Assembly: GCA_029378245.1 (NCBI GenBank)
Contig: JARKIF010000001.1
Location: forward strand, 1 to 64,000
From: Roridomyces roridus
Lineage: Eukaryota > Basidiomycota > Agaricomycetes > Agaricales > Mycenaceae
Reading direction: 5' to 3'
DNA length: 64,000 nt
Translations under genes and position numbers: made by a program
The notes under the pieces: model-generated
Database searches by the model: none
The model's input: the letters and a program-made list of their open reading frames with translations, nothing else
What the model was told of the DNA's origin: nothing
Shown here: piece after piece, positions 10,496 to 22,119 of the stretch
How the letters are laid out: each line of letters begins with the position of its first letter
Numbering within the stretch: position 1 is the stretch's first letter

Positions 10496-11753
10496 GTTGA
10501 GTGTCAGGGAGATGAATGGAGTTGGGTTGAAGCAAGGTCACGGTTGAGATGGACTTCATGCTGTGTTTACTAGGTCCTGCTCGATTTGCGCGGTCTGCGG
10601 TATAGTGAGGTTGTCAAGAGGTCGTTATTGTGTTTGTAGTTGGATCCGAGTCGGCGGCATTGAATAGTATGCCAATATACCACGCGTTCATGTCAAATGG
10701 AAATAGGCTATAGCCTCTTCCGGCCGACAAAAAGCCGCAGTTGAGCTGCAGTAGCGTTCTCGACAGAGTTGGGATATGGGGTAGCTGAAGGACGGATGCT
10801 TTGCGTAAGAGATGCAAGAAAATGAGGTACAGCGTACTGTACCATTTCGATCAATTCGAATGGCACTTTGAGGTGTGACTTTTCATACGAATGTTTGCTT
10901 TCGTAGCCGACGGCCGGCATGTCCAAAATGGGAATTTGATCCGCCATCAGGCCTCGGCAAGCACCGGCAGGCCTCGGCAGAGCGAGAAAATTGCTTGTGA
11001 CCCTGTGACATACGAAAATTTGCGTATGAAAAATGGGTTGTGACTTGTGACCTTTCGAATTGATCGAAATGGTACAGTATCCCGGCGCTGAAGGTTTTTG
11101 TCAATTTTTCATGAATTCGGTCAGAGTGAAGACTGTGGAGCATCTTGAAAACATTGGGGCACGGCGAGGGAGGGAGGATGGACACTCTCGTCGAGCAAGG
11201 GCGCCGTGGTCGAGAGCAAGATGCCGAATCGGGAACTCTTTTGATCCACGACATGGACATACATATTACATCAGCGATACTGAGAAACTTGGAATATTAC
11301 GAGGGGTATCAAAGATAAGGAATTGCCTATTATAGGAGGGGGGAGGGGGGTCCCTCCGAAGGCTGAAAAAAAAGTTTTCTACCAAATTTCTACAGAACAC
11401 CGGGAAGGCTCTGTTTGCTTAGCTAGACCACTGAACAGAGTCCCAGTGGACTTTCTCAAATTTTTCAATACATGGTCCCGATTTGATCACGTGTCCAGAT
11501 AGTCACGTGCCCTGGTCACATGAGGAGCCTCATCAACTCAGAATTTAGCCCAAAACCCCAATCTTGGGCTCCAGAGCTAAGGGAATGCACTAGAAGCCAT
11601 TTGGAAGCATGTACAGGGAGCAGGTGGGCCAAAATACCCCAAATAAGCTGATTTGATGCATCCCAAAAAGGAAATTTCCTTTTATAGAGGGGGGGAGGGT
11701 CAGCCAATTTGGCTGAAATAAAAAATTTGAGGTGATGTACTGAACTCTTATCT
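10496..11753. other. Gene-free stretch with short repeats
   Basis: No supported gene. It holds an inverted repeat (10833-10891 and 11012-11082) and two imperfect direct copies of a block with a G-run followed by GGCTGAAATAAA-like sequence (about 11310-11380 and 11660-11735). Confidence 0.5.
10833..11082. repeat. Inverted repeat, MITE-like
   Basis: Left arm starts TACTGTACCATTTCGATCAA and ends near TTTTCATACG. The reverse complement of the right arm (11012-11082) repeats the same blocks in order, with about 120 bp between the arms. It could be a hairpin-forming miniature element; no target duplication was identified. Confidence 0.5.
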
Positions 11754-12245
11754 TTGGTACCCCTTGGAATATTATCGTTATCTTTCTATTTCATTTGTAA
11801 ACGACGCCTAAGGATACATCTCCCGCCGACTAGAGCACAGCACGGTACCGGGCTGTCGGGCTCCTTCCTAGATCACGGTGGATTCCGTCTAAAACACCTC
11901 CGCCTCCAGAGCTCCTTGGGTCCGATCATGAACACCGAACATTTACTCGAGATCATCAAGTCCCATCGGGGGCAGCATCTCATCCGGCTAGAAATATATT
12001 ACATCTCCGAGTCCGACCCGCTTCATTTCCTCAGAACGTTGGCGAACAAGGACGAGTGGGTCCCGAGCCTCCAGACCCTAGCTCTCGTCGGAGTGGCTGA
12101 GGTGGACGTCGTAAACATATTGGCTGAGCGGAATCCTATCGTTCGTATCCTGGACTTCCCCGAGTTGAAATGGGATTTCCCGGAGAAGAATCTCGAGGAC
12201 GTGTTGGATGTAGTCATCCTCCGTCGGCCATATTTCGCCGCATAG
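11754..12245 (+). pseudogene. F-box/leucine-rich-repeat-like C-terminal fragment
   Basis: An open frame without a convincing start; the first Met is at 11928. The translation has LRR-like spacing (RLKHLRLQSSLGP, LIRLEIYYI, SLQTLALVGVAEVDV, IVRILDFPEL), as seen in the C-terminal parts of basidiomycete F-box proteins. No F-box is visible. It is most likely the 3' remnant of such a gene. The family assignment is an inference from periodic leucines only. Confidence 0.35.
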
Positions 12246-12911
12246 ACGCCCCTGCCCTTCGGTGTAAAAGGTCTCAACTCTGGCTAGATGAATCTTCAAT
12301 TCGTAGCACTATCTTGGAATAACCATCCGTGATCTACTCGACAACGAGCTTGTATTTCTGTATTTCTACTTTGAATATACGATCCACCATTTCTTGACAA
12401 CACGGGCTGCCGGGGCCGTCAGCAAAGCCCGGAAGCAGGAACAGGACACGGACTTCACGAAATAAGACAAAGCCACAGGTGACCACCCCCACCGCTGAGT
12501 GACCGGGAGGAGACCCATTCAGTCGCCGCTCCCACCTGTCGGACGTCTTACGATCCTCGACTCGGATACCGCGTGTGTCGTCAGCGTGTCATGCAGCATG
12601 CGCGTCGACCGGACAAGCGTTGTTGCCAACGCCCCCGAGAGTACATACACTGCTCAGCTTGGCTTGACGACCCACGAGCCCGCGCGCAGCATGCTCAGCG
12701 AACCGAAGGTGTGCCCCTGCAACACCCCGGGTGTACATCTACTGCGCGACGGGCGTGACGATATGTCTTGACCGAGATCTTTCTTAAGGATAAGACGGGT
12801 TTGAAGGTGGGGATGTCGACGACGGAGGCGAGAGCGTCGATAGGGTTCTGTGTGGAGGTTAGATGAGTGGTGATGGTCAAGGATGGAAGACGTACGGGTC
12901 GTGGGTTGTGG
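12246..12911. other. Intergenic
   Basis: No supported gene. Short frames on both strands are not distinguished by any recognisable motif. Confidence 0.4.
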
Positions 12912-13524
12912 TCAGCATTGGCGAGAGCCGAAGGAGCGGGTAGGAGGGTCGACGCTTACGGCCAACGATGACCGACGGGTGTGATGAGCAACGGCAGAGA
13001 CGTGAAGAAGCCAAGGTACCGGAGTGGGAGGGACATCTCGACATGTGGGTCCAGGCGTGGGCAACGAAGACGAAGACGAAGACGACAAAGGGCGTCTGTG
13101 GGCGCTATGAGCGAAGTCAGGGAGCATGAAGAAGCTCGCGCACCTTAAAGTGTGGCCTGGACCAATCATCGACGGTATGTGTGGGTCCACGTCTGAATAT
13201 CGACCGCAAAGGTGCCTGTGGGTCCTAGAACGAATAAGCGAAGGGGAGATGGGCAGGAGAAGCCACGGTACCTTACAGATACGCCAACGATGTCGAGAGT
13301 AGCGTCGCCTGGACGTGTGGGTCCATGGGCTAACGGCGATGGTCTGCAAGAAGCATGAAGACATCGACCAAGGGCCAGAGACCGGGACCGGGCGTTGGAT
13401 CTCGCACCGCTCGAAATACGAGCGTACCGCGGTAAGGGGTGACCTCCTCTTGAAGGGGTAGAAGATGGTGGTAGGAGAGAAAGAGCTCTTGGGTCTCGTG
13501 AGGAGCGAGGCGGCCTTTTATATC
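12912..13524 (-). other. Possible TATA-driven transcript with internal repeats
   Basis: On the minus strand a good TATA box (GGATATAAAAGG, 13513-13524) is followed by a frame from an ATG at 13364 to a TGA at 12912 (150 codons, MSSCFLQTIAV...), rich in Arg, Ser, His and Pro. The stretch repeats the words GGACCCACA, CATCGTTGGC and GTACCNTGGCTTCT two or three times, suggesting tandem duplication or several similar exons. The product is not recognised; a spliced or non-coding RNA is as likely as a protein. Confidence 0.3.
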
Positions 13525-14391
13525 CAATGGGTGCCATACCCATCAGTCACTGGCGTGACTCGCCCGTTTGGGAACAAGGACCCGAGTCATGTACGCGACC
13601 CAATCGAGGGAGGGCGTTTTGAAGGCCGGTCGAGCGAATGGGGTCGGGGTGCGGCCCGACGGAAGCCCAGGAGGCGTAAAGGGCGCGACATGAATACCGC
13701 CCACGCCAGCGGCCGGAGTTCCTTCATCGTGCTCGGTGGGCAGCACAGCGCCAGACGTCACCGCGCATTCATGACAAGGGAGAGGACCGGCGCGGAAGAT
13801 CAGTGGCACGAGTTCGGGGCATGAAGTGTGGCCGGCCGCCCTCCATGCAGCGTGCTCGATGTGCGTGAGGAAGAACTCTCCCAAAGGAGTGAATTTGGCT
13901 GTCCAGAGCGCCACTTATTAGCGAGATTGGGGTTTTCAATTGAAATCGAGTGCTGAGACTGTAGAGGGAGTCACAAGGACGTCGGGATATCTGTCCATAG
14001 CAAGCACGGCGATCGACTGGGCGATAAATTGGGAGGGAAGACTCAAGCTGGGATAGAATGGTAAGTACGGGAGATCGAGGCTCAGCGCTCAGCGCTCACC
14101 CTTCAAGCCACGCGAAGCACGACCCTCCCGTGCCCTCCAAATCACTTGTGGTCAGACTTGGAAAGGTCGTGAACGGCATATCATGGAGAGTGGTGGATTT
14201 TTGGAAAGAGAAAGGATGTTGAGAAATAGATGTAAGACTATGAAGACCAGCGTTCGAGGAGACTCAGAGAGAGAAAGAGAGTCCGATGCATCTGATGGGC
14301 TCCACACAGCCGCAAATCCACGTCGCAATCGGCGGAACATGTGACGCCATCTTATCGACGGATCATTTTCTCCGCTTCTTTTCTTACCGTC
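13525..14391. other. Intergenic, upstream of ATM1
   Basis: A 123-codon frame on the minus strand (13914-13543; MALWTAKFTPLGEFF..., with a CHEC motif) cannot be assigned to a family and may be chance. The last 250 bp should contain the ATM1 promoter. No TATA box is evident. Confidence 0.4.
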
Positions 14392-16826
14392 ATGCTCCTC
14401 TGCGTCGGTCGCGTGGCCGGACCACGCCTGGGTCCAGCACGCGCCCTCACGACTCTTTTGCGCCCACCACCACGATGCCCACCACGACATCCATTCGCGC
14501 GCCTACACCAGAACATGGCGGCACCTCCGAAGAAGGCCGATACCACGAGTCCCCCACTAGTTACGGCTCAAGAGCAGCGGAGGACGGACTGGGCGATAAC
14601 AAAGTCGCTGGTGAAGCACGTCTGGCCCAAGAACGACTGGAAAACGCGGGGCACGGTCGTCTTTGGTTTTGGGCTGCTCATTTCATCCAAGGTGAGCCCC
14701 ACAACTCCGTCCGTCTGCGGATCTGACTCTGCTCTAGTTGTTGAATGTCGAAGTGCCGATTATATTCAAACACATTGTCGATTCCTTGAATCTGGACATC
14801 ACCTCGTCGACGACGGCGTGGACGATCGCTGGGTCTTTGGTTCTCGGATGTGCGTGTGCCATATTTGATTTCCTCGTGCTCAATCATTCTCCAGACGGAG
14901 CCGCGAGGATTACCTCCGGAATCTTCGCAGAGCTATTGAATGCCGTGTTTGCCAATATCGGACAGGGCGCGATACGCAAAGTTGCAAAGGAGACGTTTGA
15001 GCATCTGCTGAGCATGGATTTGCGATTCCACCTGTCGAGGCAGACGGGTGGGTTGACGCGCGCGATTGACCGGGGAACCAAGTTCGTGATTTTCTCCTGC
15101 TGTAAATCTGACGTCTCATTGCTCTCAGAGGCATCACATTTCTGCTACAGGCGATACTTTTCCGCATCGTTCCGACAGCGCTTGAGATATCCCTCGTGTG
15201 CGGTATTCTGGTGAGTTAATCATGGCCTCCGAGTACTTCCTTGACCCTCGCTGCAGTCTTACAAATTCGGTTGGGACTTTGCGGCCATAACCGCCGTGAC
15301 TTTAGCTGCATATACTTGGTTTACGATCCGGACGACGTCGTGGCGGTGAGTCCCAGTACTCGGCACATTCCCTCCTAATTTTTTGCGTAGCACACAGTTC
15401 CGTCGGCAGGCCAACGTGGCAGACAACAAGGCGGCATCTTCAGCAGTTGACTCTCTAATCAATTTCGAGGCTGTAAAGGCGCGTACTGCCATACTTTTCT
15501 TCGTCAACTAACATCGCACAGCACTTTAACAACGAGAAGTTCGAGGTCGCGCAGTACGACAAGCACCTCAAGGAATACGAAAAGTCGTCCATCAAGATCA
15601 CCACTTCGCTAGCGTTTTTGAACTCGGGACAGACGGTCATTTTCTCTAGTGCTTTGACGATGGCCATGTTCTTGGCGGCACAGGGAGTGGTCAATGGTGC
15701 GTCTCATTCGTCCCAGAGTTCTTTTTAACACTGCAATTAGGCACGATGACTGTGGGCGACTTGGTCATGGTCAACCAGCTGATTTTCCAACTATCTCTCC
15801 CGTTGAATTTCCTCGGTACCATCTATCGCGAGATGCGACAGAACCTGCTCGACATGGAAGTCCTGTACAAGCTCCGTGAAGAAAATCCACCGCCTCAGGT
15901 AAATACTCCTCCTGCAATCGAGCTTGTCTGACGGATCAATAGGACAAACCAGGTTCACTCCCACTCGCTCTGACACGCGGCTCCATCCGGTTCGAAAACG
16001 TCGGCTTCGGATACCACGCCGAGCGGCCGATATTCCGCGACCTCTCCTTCACGGTGCCAGGTGGTAAGAAAGTCGCCATCGTCGGTCCTTCGGGGTGCGG
16101 AAAATCCACCGTCCTTCGTCTGCTCTATCGGTTCTATGAGCCCGGGGCGGGGAGGATTCTGATCGACGACCAAGACATCTACGATGTGCAGCTTGAGAGT
16201 GTGCGCAAGGCGATTGGCGTGGTGCCGCAGGATACGCCTTTGTTTCACGCCGATGTGATGCACAATGTGAGGTACGGACGGTTGGATGCGAGTGATGAGG
16301 AGGTGCTGGAGGCTGCGAGGAAGGCCAATGTGCATGACGCCGTTATGCGGTTGCCGGAGGGCTATGCGACGCAGGTTGGGGAGCGCGGGTTGATGATAAG
16401 TGGGGGTGAGAAGCAGCGGTTGGCCGTAGCGCGTGTGTTGTTGAAGGATCCGCCGATATTGTTTTTCGATGAGGCGGTGAGTGGGTTTTTCTTGCTTTTC
16501 GGGGCCAAGATTGAACGGTTATGTAGACGTCTGCGCTGGACGCACATACCGAGTCGGAGTTGATGAAAAACATCAATAATATCCTCACTGAGCAGTCGAG
16601 GACGAGTATTTTCATTGCTCATAGACTACGGACCGTGGTAGAAGCTGGTACGTTTGACCTTGGTTGCAATTTCCTACGACTGACGGTCCTTTCAGATTTG
16701 ATTATTGTGTTGAAAGAAGGTGAGGTCGCGGAGCAGGGGACACACGAGGAGCTACTGCGCAAAGGCGGGCTCTACTCGGCGATGTGGCAGGAGCAGGCGT
16801 TGGCGGAGGACGTTCCTACCACGTAG
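14392..16826 (+). CDS. ATM1: Mitochondrial ABC transporter, ATM1 type
   Basis: Half-size ABC exporter of the mitochondrial inner membrane. Family members export a glutathione-linked sulfur species needed for cytosolic Fe-S protein assembly. Eleven exons (14392-14691, 14738-14849, 14895-15081, 15129-15210, 15257-15345, 15391-15478, 15522-15696, 15741-15898, 15943-16476, 16527-16647, 16696-16826) total 1977 nt, 658 residues, in frame. The N-terminus is Arg-rich and acid-free ([19 protein letters not shown]), a good presequence. A membrane domain follows, with [20 protein letters not shown] and NFEAVKHFNNE. The nucleotide-binding domain has Walker [10 protein letters not shown], signature ISGGEKQR, Walker B ILFFDEATSALD and switch His in IAHR. 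Intron 15479-15521 is GC-AG. No damage seen. Likely an essential single-copy gene. Confidence 0.95.
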
Positions 16827-17896
16827 ATGGCTGATCTCACATATCGAGGTACGAGATCAACTCTGGTTAGATTGACTGCCTGCGAGACTAACGTTCGAGC
16901 AGGAATAATTTATTCAGCAACCACGTACAATATATACTACCACTCCTACTCGCAACTCCTCTCAACGTACACGCATTTGATTTCCAGAACTCCGCGGAAT
17001 TCAGACTTGAGTGCACCGCTCTATTCTGGGCAGTACACCGGGGATCGCCGATCCTGGTCGTTTACGCCTACAACTTTGCTTCTTGAATTGGTCTTGGCTA
17101 CTTGATTTGCCGGGCAAGCTCCGCGATTCTAGCCCTGCTTTTTGTTTCTTGGAGACCGAACGAAGTCAAGGTCTCGCATGTGCGAGTGTCGCAAAAGACG
17201 TTTCCACCGTCGGGCGACTCGGAATCACGGTGCAGTCTCGAAACGCTAGGACCAGTCACAATTCATTCCATGAAAGATTTGTCTTCCAACTTGACTACTA
17301 CTAGTGACTTTTCAAGCGATCGTCGTCCTTGCGTAAAGCTATGTACGTCAGATCGGGCGGCGGTTTTTCCACTTTGGGATGTTCTCTGATTCATCCACGT
17401 CGATCTTTGTTTCACTCCTTCACAATCTTCCTTCGAGGTTCTCGGAACGTAGTTCTCCGGTCGAGTCCATCGGCAGGAACGTGAGCTTTCATCTCGCAGG
17501 TGTATATCTGGACCGCAGCAGTCCAAATCCTCTGCACGTGCGGACTTGGTAAGGTCTATTCGACATTCATTCGAAGAACACGGACGATATATTGGAGGAG
17601 GCACAGCTGCCGACGCGGGACGGCGGTGCGGCTGCGCAGGGGGAGGGCAAGCAAGGTGTTTAATCAGCCAAAACGTGACCCGATTCGTCGGCAAGGACGG
17701 TGATGCGTCTGAATTTAGCCCCATCAGTCCTTCTACTCCCCGCACAACGTTACTGCGGAATTCTGAACGCTTACCTTTGTGATTAGGCAGCACCGACTCG
17801 ATGGCACGGGGTCCTTACTACGGCTTTCAAAGGCGAGTATAATAGCTGAGATGCGCTCGGCGAGGAGAGACTCAGAATCGCATTCAGCTCGCATAG
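16827..17896. other. Intergenic
   Basis: ATM1 3' region and promoter region of the Zn2Cys6 gene. A 176-codon frame on the minus strand (17793-17263) has no recognisable motif and probably occurs by chance. Confidence 0.5.
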
Positions 17897-20017
17897 ATGG
17901 CGTCCTCCTCGAATTCAATGCCCGTGAAACCGTCCAGGAAACGCCCTCCGAAGCCTCGTACGGAACCTCTGAGACGAGGCAAGGCATGTCTCAACTGCAG
18001 GCAAGTTCCAGTCAGTCAGCCTCGAGATCCGTCCGCTTACATTTTTCGCTGGCAGGCATCTCAAGATTGTGCGTATCACTTTCTTCTCCCCTTCCGGCGC
18101 TGAATTAAGTACTGAAGAAATGCGACGGCGTTGTAAGTGACCGCGCTGAGCTTCGTATTGCGTTCTGAGGGCAATTTTCAGCGCCCTGTATGCGGACCAT
18201 GCACGCGTGTCCCGAAAGACGACGAGTGTGAATACACGGATGTCAGCTCTCGGACCAAGGATCTTCAGGAGACTATCAGTCGTCTCAAAGCGCGCATCAA
18301 TGAGTTGGAGAACCCTCACCAGACACAGTCGTCTTCTGGAAGCTCGCGCTACGAAGTGGGATCGCCGACTCCGTCTTCGCCCAGTATCATTTCAGGTGGG
18401 TCGACTCCTTTGAGTGTACATGGTTTAACCTATGGACTCTAGGGACGTCTGGGAGTTTTTCAGACTCTGATCATTCATTGCTCGGGGTTCAAGAACCACC
18501 GGTGGATATGATTCCGATGCTGTATGTCATGTTTTCATCAGAAGAAACTCGGGCTAAAAGTGTCTCTAGCTTGGACTCATTCCTTCCCCACGCGTCACAG
18601 TACAGTTTCTTTATGCACCCCGGCCGTTTCCGTGCATCTGCGTTGCTACAGCTCCCACTCGGGCACCCGAATCGTCCATCTCCAGCTCTGCTATGTGCGG
18701 TATATCTCTGGGGCATTCATCTGTCGCGGTCTGAACCCCTGGTATCGTACGAGACCATCTTTATCCGCCGAGCCCAGCAGCACATTGCCACCGAACTCTC
18801 CGACAGAGCGCACCCAGTCCACCGTATCCACACGATTCAAGCCCACGTCCTCCTCTCCACCTACTTCCTCGGCAGTAAACAATTCCTCGAGGCAGAGTTC
18901 CACATCAACGCCGCAGTGACGCTTTCGTTAGGGTACCACCTCCACATGATCCGTTCCTCCCGCCCCGGTTCGTCCGACCCCCCGCTCCTCAGCGCTCCAG
19001 GCTCAGCAGAGATCTTCCTCGAGCCCCCACGCAACGCGATCGAAGAAGGCGAACGCATCCGCGGGTTCTGGACTGTGGTCTACGCGCAACACTGTTTAAT
19101 CATGACCCTTCGTGCCTGCTCGAGCAACAGCAGCAACACGTTCGGCGTGCTCGAATCCCCTGGATTGCACATTGACACGCCGTGGCCGCTTGATATCACG
19201 CAGTACGAGCGCGGGATGCTGCCTCGTGATTTACGGGGCGTGGATACCGTGCAAGGGTTCGTCGTGCGTGGAGTTCCAGGTCCGAATTCGGTGGTTTCGG
19301 CGCAGGTGCAGGCGATGGTCCTACTTCAGCGGGCGACGCAGTTGGCGGGCAAGTGGTCTAGATGTAAGGGTTCATCCGTTTTTCTTGCAAAGAAGGGAAC
19401 TGAGGATGATTTCAGCAATGTCTCCGCAAGCACAGGCAGCGTATACGAACGCACATGCCGGGCTCGAGGCGCGTATTCAGCAGTTTGCGGCGGGTATCCC
19501 TCTGTAAGCCACTACTACGGCAGTCACGGGGAGGAGGCACGTATGATGGCGGTGACGCATGCGTTGCTCTCTGCTGCCATTATCCAGCTCCACAGACCGC
19601 AGTGTGGTGCCGACGCGAGTGGGACGGGGGAAGCAGTCGCTGCATGTGTCGTTGCAGCGCGGAGGATCCTCAACACGCTCGGGGACACTAACGTGCCCAA
19701 CTTCGGGTGCGCTTCACCGGTCGTAGGGACACTCCTGCTCCTTGCATGCCAGGCAATCGCCCATAGAGTGGAGAGGATGCGGTATTTCCAGGAGTGTCTC
19801 GGGAGCACGCTGAATGTGGATGTGGCGAGGAACAGCGAGGAGGCGGCATTGCTCGTCGATTTGCAGACCGGGTTGACGACGATGAACCTTTTGGCTGTGG
19901 ATTGTCCCCTTGTTCGTGAGTCTTCCACCTTTTCGCGGATAGAGATGGTTTGACACGATTTTTGCAGAGTATCAGTTAGAGAAGATTCAGAGCAAATTTA
20001 ACGCTCTGGGGCTTTAG
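17897..20017 (+). pseudogene. Zn2Cys6 fungal transcription factor with one frameshift
   Basis: Eight exons: 17897-18000, 18056-18068, 18118-18132, 18182-18395, 18443-18521, 18570-19363, 19416-19915, 19968-20017. The zinc cluster is assembled from four exons, two of only 13 and 15 nt: CLNCR-HLKI-KCDGV-RPVCGPC, then DDECEY, giving all six Cys with normal spacing. A coiled stretch and a fungal-specific TF domain follow (LDSFLPHASQYSFF, AVYLWGIHLS, EEARMMAVTHALLSAAIIQLH). Intron 1 is GC-AG. Exon lengths sum to 1769 nt, one short of a multiple of three. At 19498-19500 CCC replaces the CCCC of the 36.2 kb copy, and the spliced frame stops at 19506. If the 52-nt intron at 19364-19415 is retained, the frame stays open to 19953. 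Pseudogene, assembly indel or unusual isoform. Confidence 0.75.
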
Positions 20018-21420
20018 ATTTCTTGGTATAGACTACCTTCATTACAGCACATGTAGCTTACAACTAATTTTTTCACACCCACGGCGATCCGTACACTCCG
20101 TGGCCCCCGTTTTGGACCTCCTTCTCGCCGACTGGATTATAAATCTTGTTTGTAAGCCCCTCGGCGACATTTTCATTTCCTTGACCACTTTGAACGCATG
20201 AATGCATGAGATCACTGCTAAAAATCTGGGATAGGGGCATCACTGACTCGAATTTGATCCAGCAATTTTCATCTTCCCCTCTTCATTCGGTCATGAACTG
20301 CACGAAAACATGCCACTGGGCTCTATTGACGCCGTCCGCCCGCAAAACTGTGGCCTACCTGGGCTGCGAGGCTGCCACCTCCGCTGCTCTCGACATCAAA
20401 AGCAGCACGTATCTCGCCATTATCCAAGTCGAAGTCATACACCGCGCAGACTACTACCACCCATCGCGCGCATATCTTGTGCAACCTGCGCCCGGTAGCG
20501 AGGAGACGACACCGTCTTTCGTCCCGCCGTCGGGATTCTCGGTCCTCGGCGAATGCACCGTCGATCCTTGCCCAATCTACATATACGATCATGACGCCTA
20601 TCTCGATAGCCCGGACGACAGGCCATGGTCCATCCTGCCAAAGGAAGCTCTTGGGTTTCTTCTAACCCGAAAGCCGCAGTTGGAGCCGGCGGAGGCAGAA
20701 GATTGGGATTATCTCAGTGCGGGCCAGAGCAGAGTCGCGAGGTACCATCCTGGCAAAGGCTTGTTGATGGCACCAAGGGAGATCCACGTCAATGTCAGTT
20801 TCGATTTGTGGACTTTCCGAGAATTGGCGCCAGCTGCAAAATTTGTGGAAGAGAGGTTGGAGATTCAGAGGTATGTTCTTATTCCGTCGAGTATCCTCTG
20901 ATGACTGCAACACAGGCTGCGTGGCTATTTTTCTACCTATGGGGTAGGACGCGCGATCTTATAGGTGCGAGATCAGGTATGTGTTGCCCTTAATTTCTCG
21001 CTGGAAGCTGAGATTTCAGGCTGCGCATGAACCATCCGAACCAGAAAACGACCCAATAGACGATCTGACCCACCCGGTACTCATCGACCTGTGTTCCTCG
21101 CTCACAGGGGATCCTGATTCGCCGCCCATCCCTCCGCCCTCTGCCTCGGAGGGCCATCTTGCCTTCTGCGTGTCACGAGAGGTCATGAGCCACTCGACCG
21201 TCAGTGGTCACCGATTTGCTTCCCCGCCAGTGTGTAGACGGCTTGTCTGGATACCAGAATATCCCTCACATTGGTGGGAGCTGGTTCGGCGGCGACAGGA
21301 TGCAAAAGGAAGACACATCCAACTGCAAGAATTATGGACTTTTATGTACCGCACAAGAATTTTCGCCAAATTTTCGCGGATACCCCCCAGGCTATTTAGT
21401 ATGTATTTACTGTACATTGT
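19010..21420 (+). repeat. Segmental duplication, copy 1
   Basis: Matches 36076-38170 in the same order and orientation: the 3' part of the Zn2Cys6 gene, its spacer, and the following unknown gene. Relative to this copy, the second has a deletion of about 320 bp in the TF exon and many point changes. The far end is also shared with 23382-23545. Confidence 0.85.
20293..21420 (+). pseudogene. Unrecognised protein gene, copy 1 (nonsense codon in exon 2)
   Basis: Exon 1 is 20293-20870 (MNCTKTCHWALLTPSARK...), exon 2 from 20916. The TAG at 20962-20964 stands where copy 2 has TGG. Downstream coding-like sequence continues after another intron (EPSEPENDPI, FCVSREVMSHSTVSGH, LVWIPEYPSHWWELVRRR). Exon 1 has YYHPSRAYLVQP, FSVLGECTVDP, YIYDHDAYLD and RPWSILPKEAL; no family is recognised and no signal peptide or membrane span is evident. 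The upstream Met at 20206 is not conserved in copy 2, whereas the Met at 20293 is. A truncated 210-residue product is possible. No function is proposed. Confidence 0.55.
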
Positions 21421-22119
21421 CCCAAATACTTGTATGTACGCCGCCGCTCTCCATCTCTTCGTTCACCGTACGTTTGTACCCGCGCCGCGCGCACAATATA
21501 TTCAGGCTCCCATCGGGGAGCCGTATTCCGCCTAACCCACACTTTGAGCCGAACTCAATCCCCGCGTGAAAGTCGAGCTTTCATTCGGAAGGGTCGATTA
21601 GAGTGTTTGGAAGGCAGGGATGCGGAGGCGGCGTGCAAGGCGGCTGGAACGAGGTGGAGGTGGAACGGAGGTGGAGGGGCCGTAGGTCAGGCCTAGTCTC
21701 TTACAGCCAGACGCTATAACATATTAACTCGTACCTCGTTGGGTCAGGCCTGTGATACTTCAAAAGCGCCGCAGTCCGTCGATTGGATTTGGAGCGTTGT
21801 ATTCAGGATATTTTTGAAGCTGGAATACGGAGGCGTGCGAAGTGGCCTGAGCGAAGGGTTGTGCTACGTCGAAAGTGTCGTAGTCGAGGTGAAAGCCAGA
21901 GTTGCAAAGCCATTGTTGAGGCCGCGTGCAAGACAGACCAAACGAGGGCGGGCGGAGGAACAGAGGTGGCGGCGCCAACGGAGACCATTCAGAAGGCGTG
22001 AGGATGCCCGAGAGTACCAGGGGGTCTGTTACTGGTGCGTTGAAGGCAAGGCATAGTGTCCGTGAGCATGGATTGGCGGCGTCGTGCGAGAGTGTCGAAG
22101 ACGATGGTGGTATCGTGGC
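21421..22119. other. Gene-free stretch
   Basis: Short GC-rich frames with Arg/Gly bias on both strands; nothing recognisable. The left edge is the duplication breakpoint. Confidence 0.4.

Noticed and set aside
17263..17793. 176-codon minus-strand frame in the Zn2Cys6 promoter region
   Set aside because: No motif, no splice support, composition like surrounding non-coding DNA.
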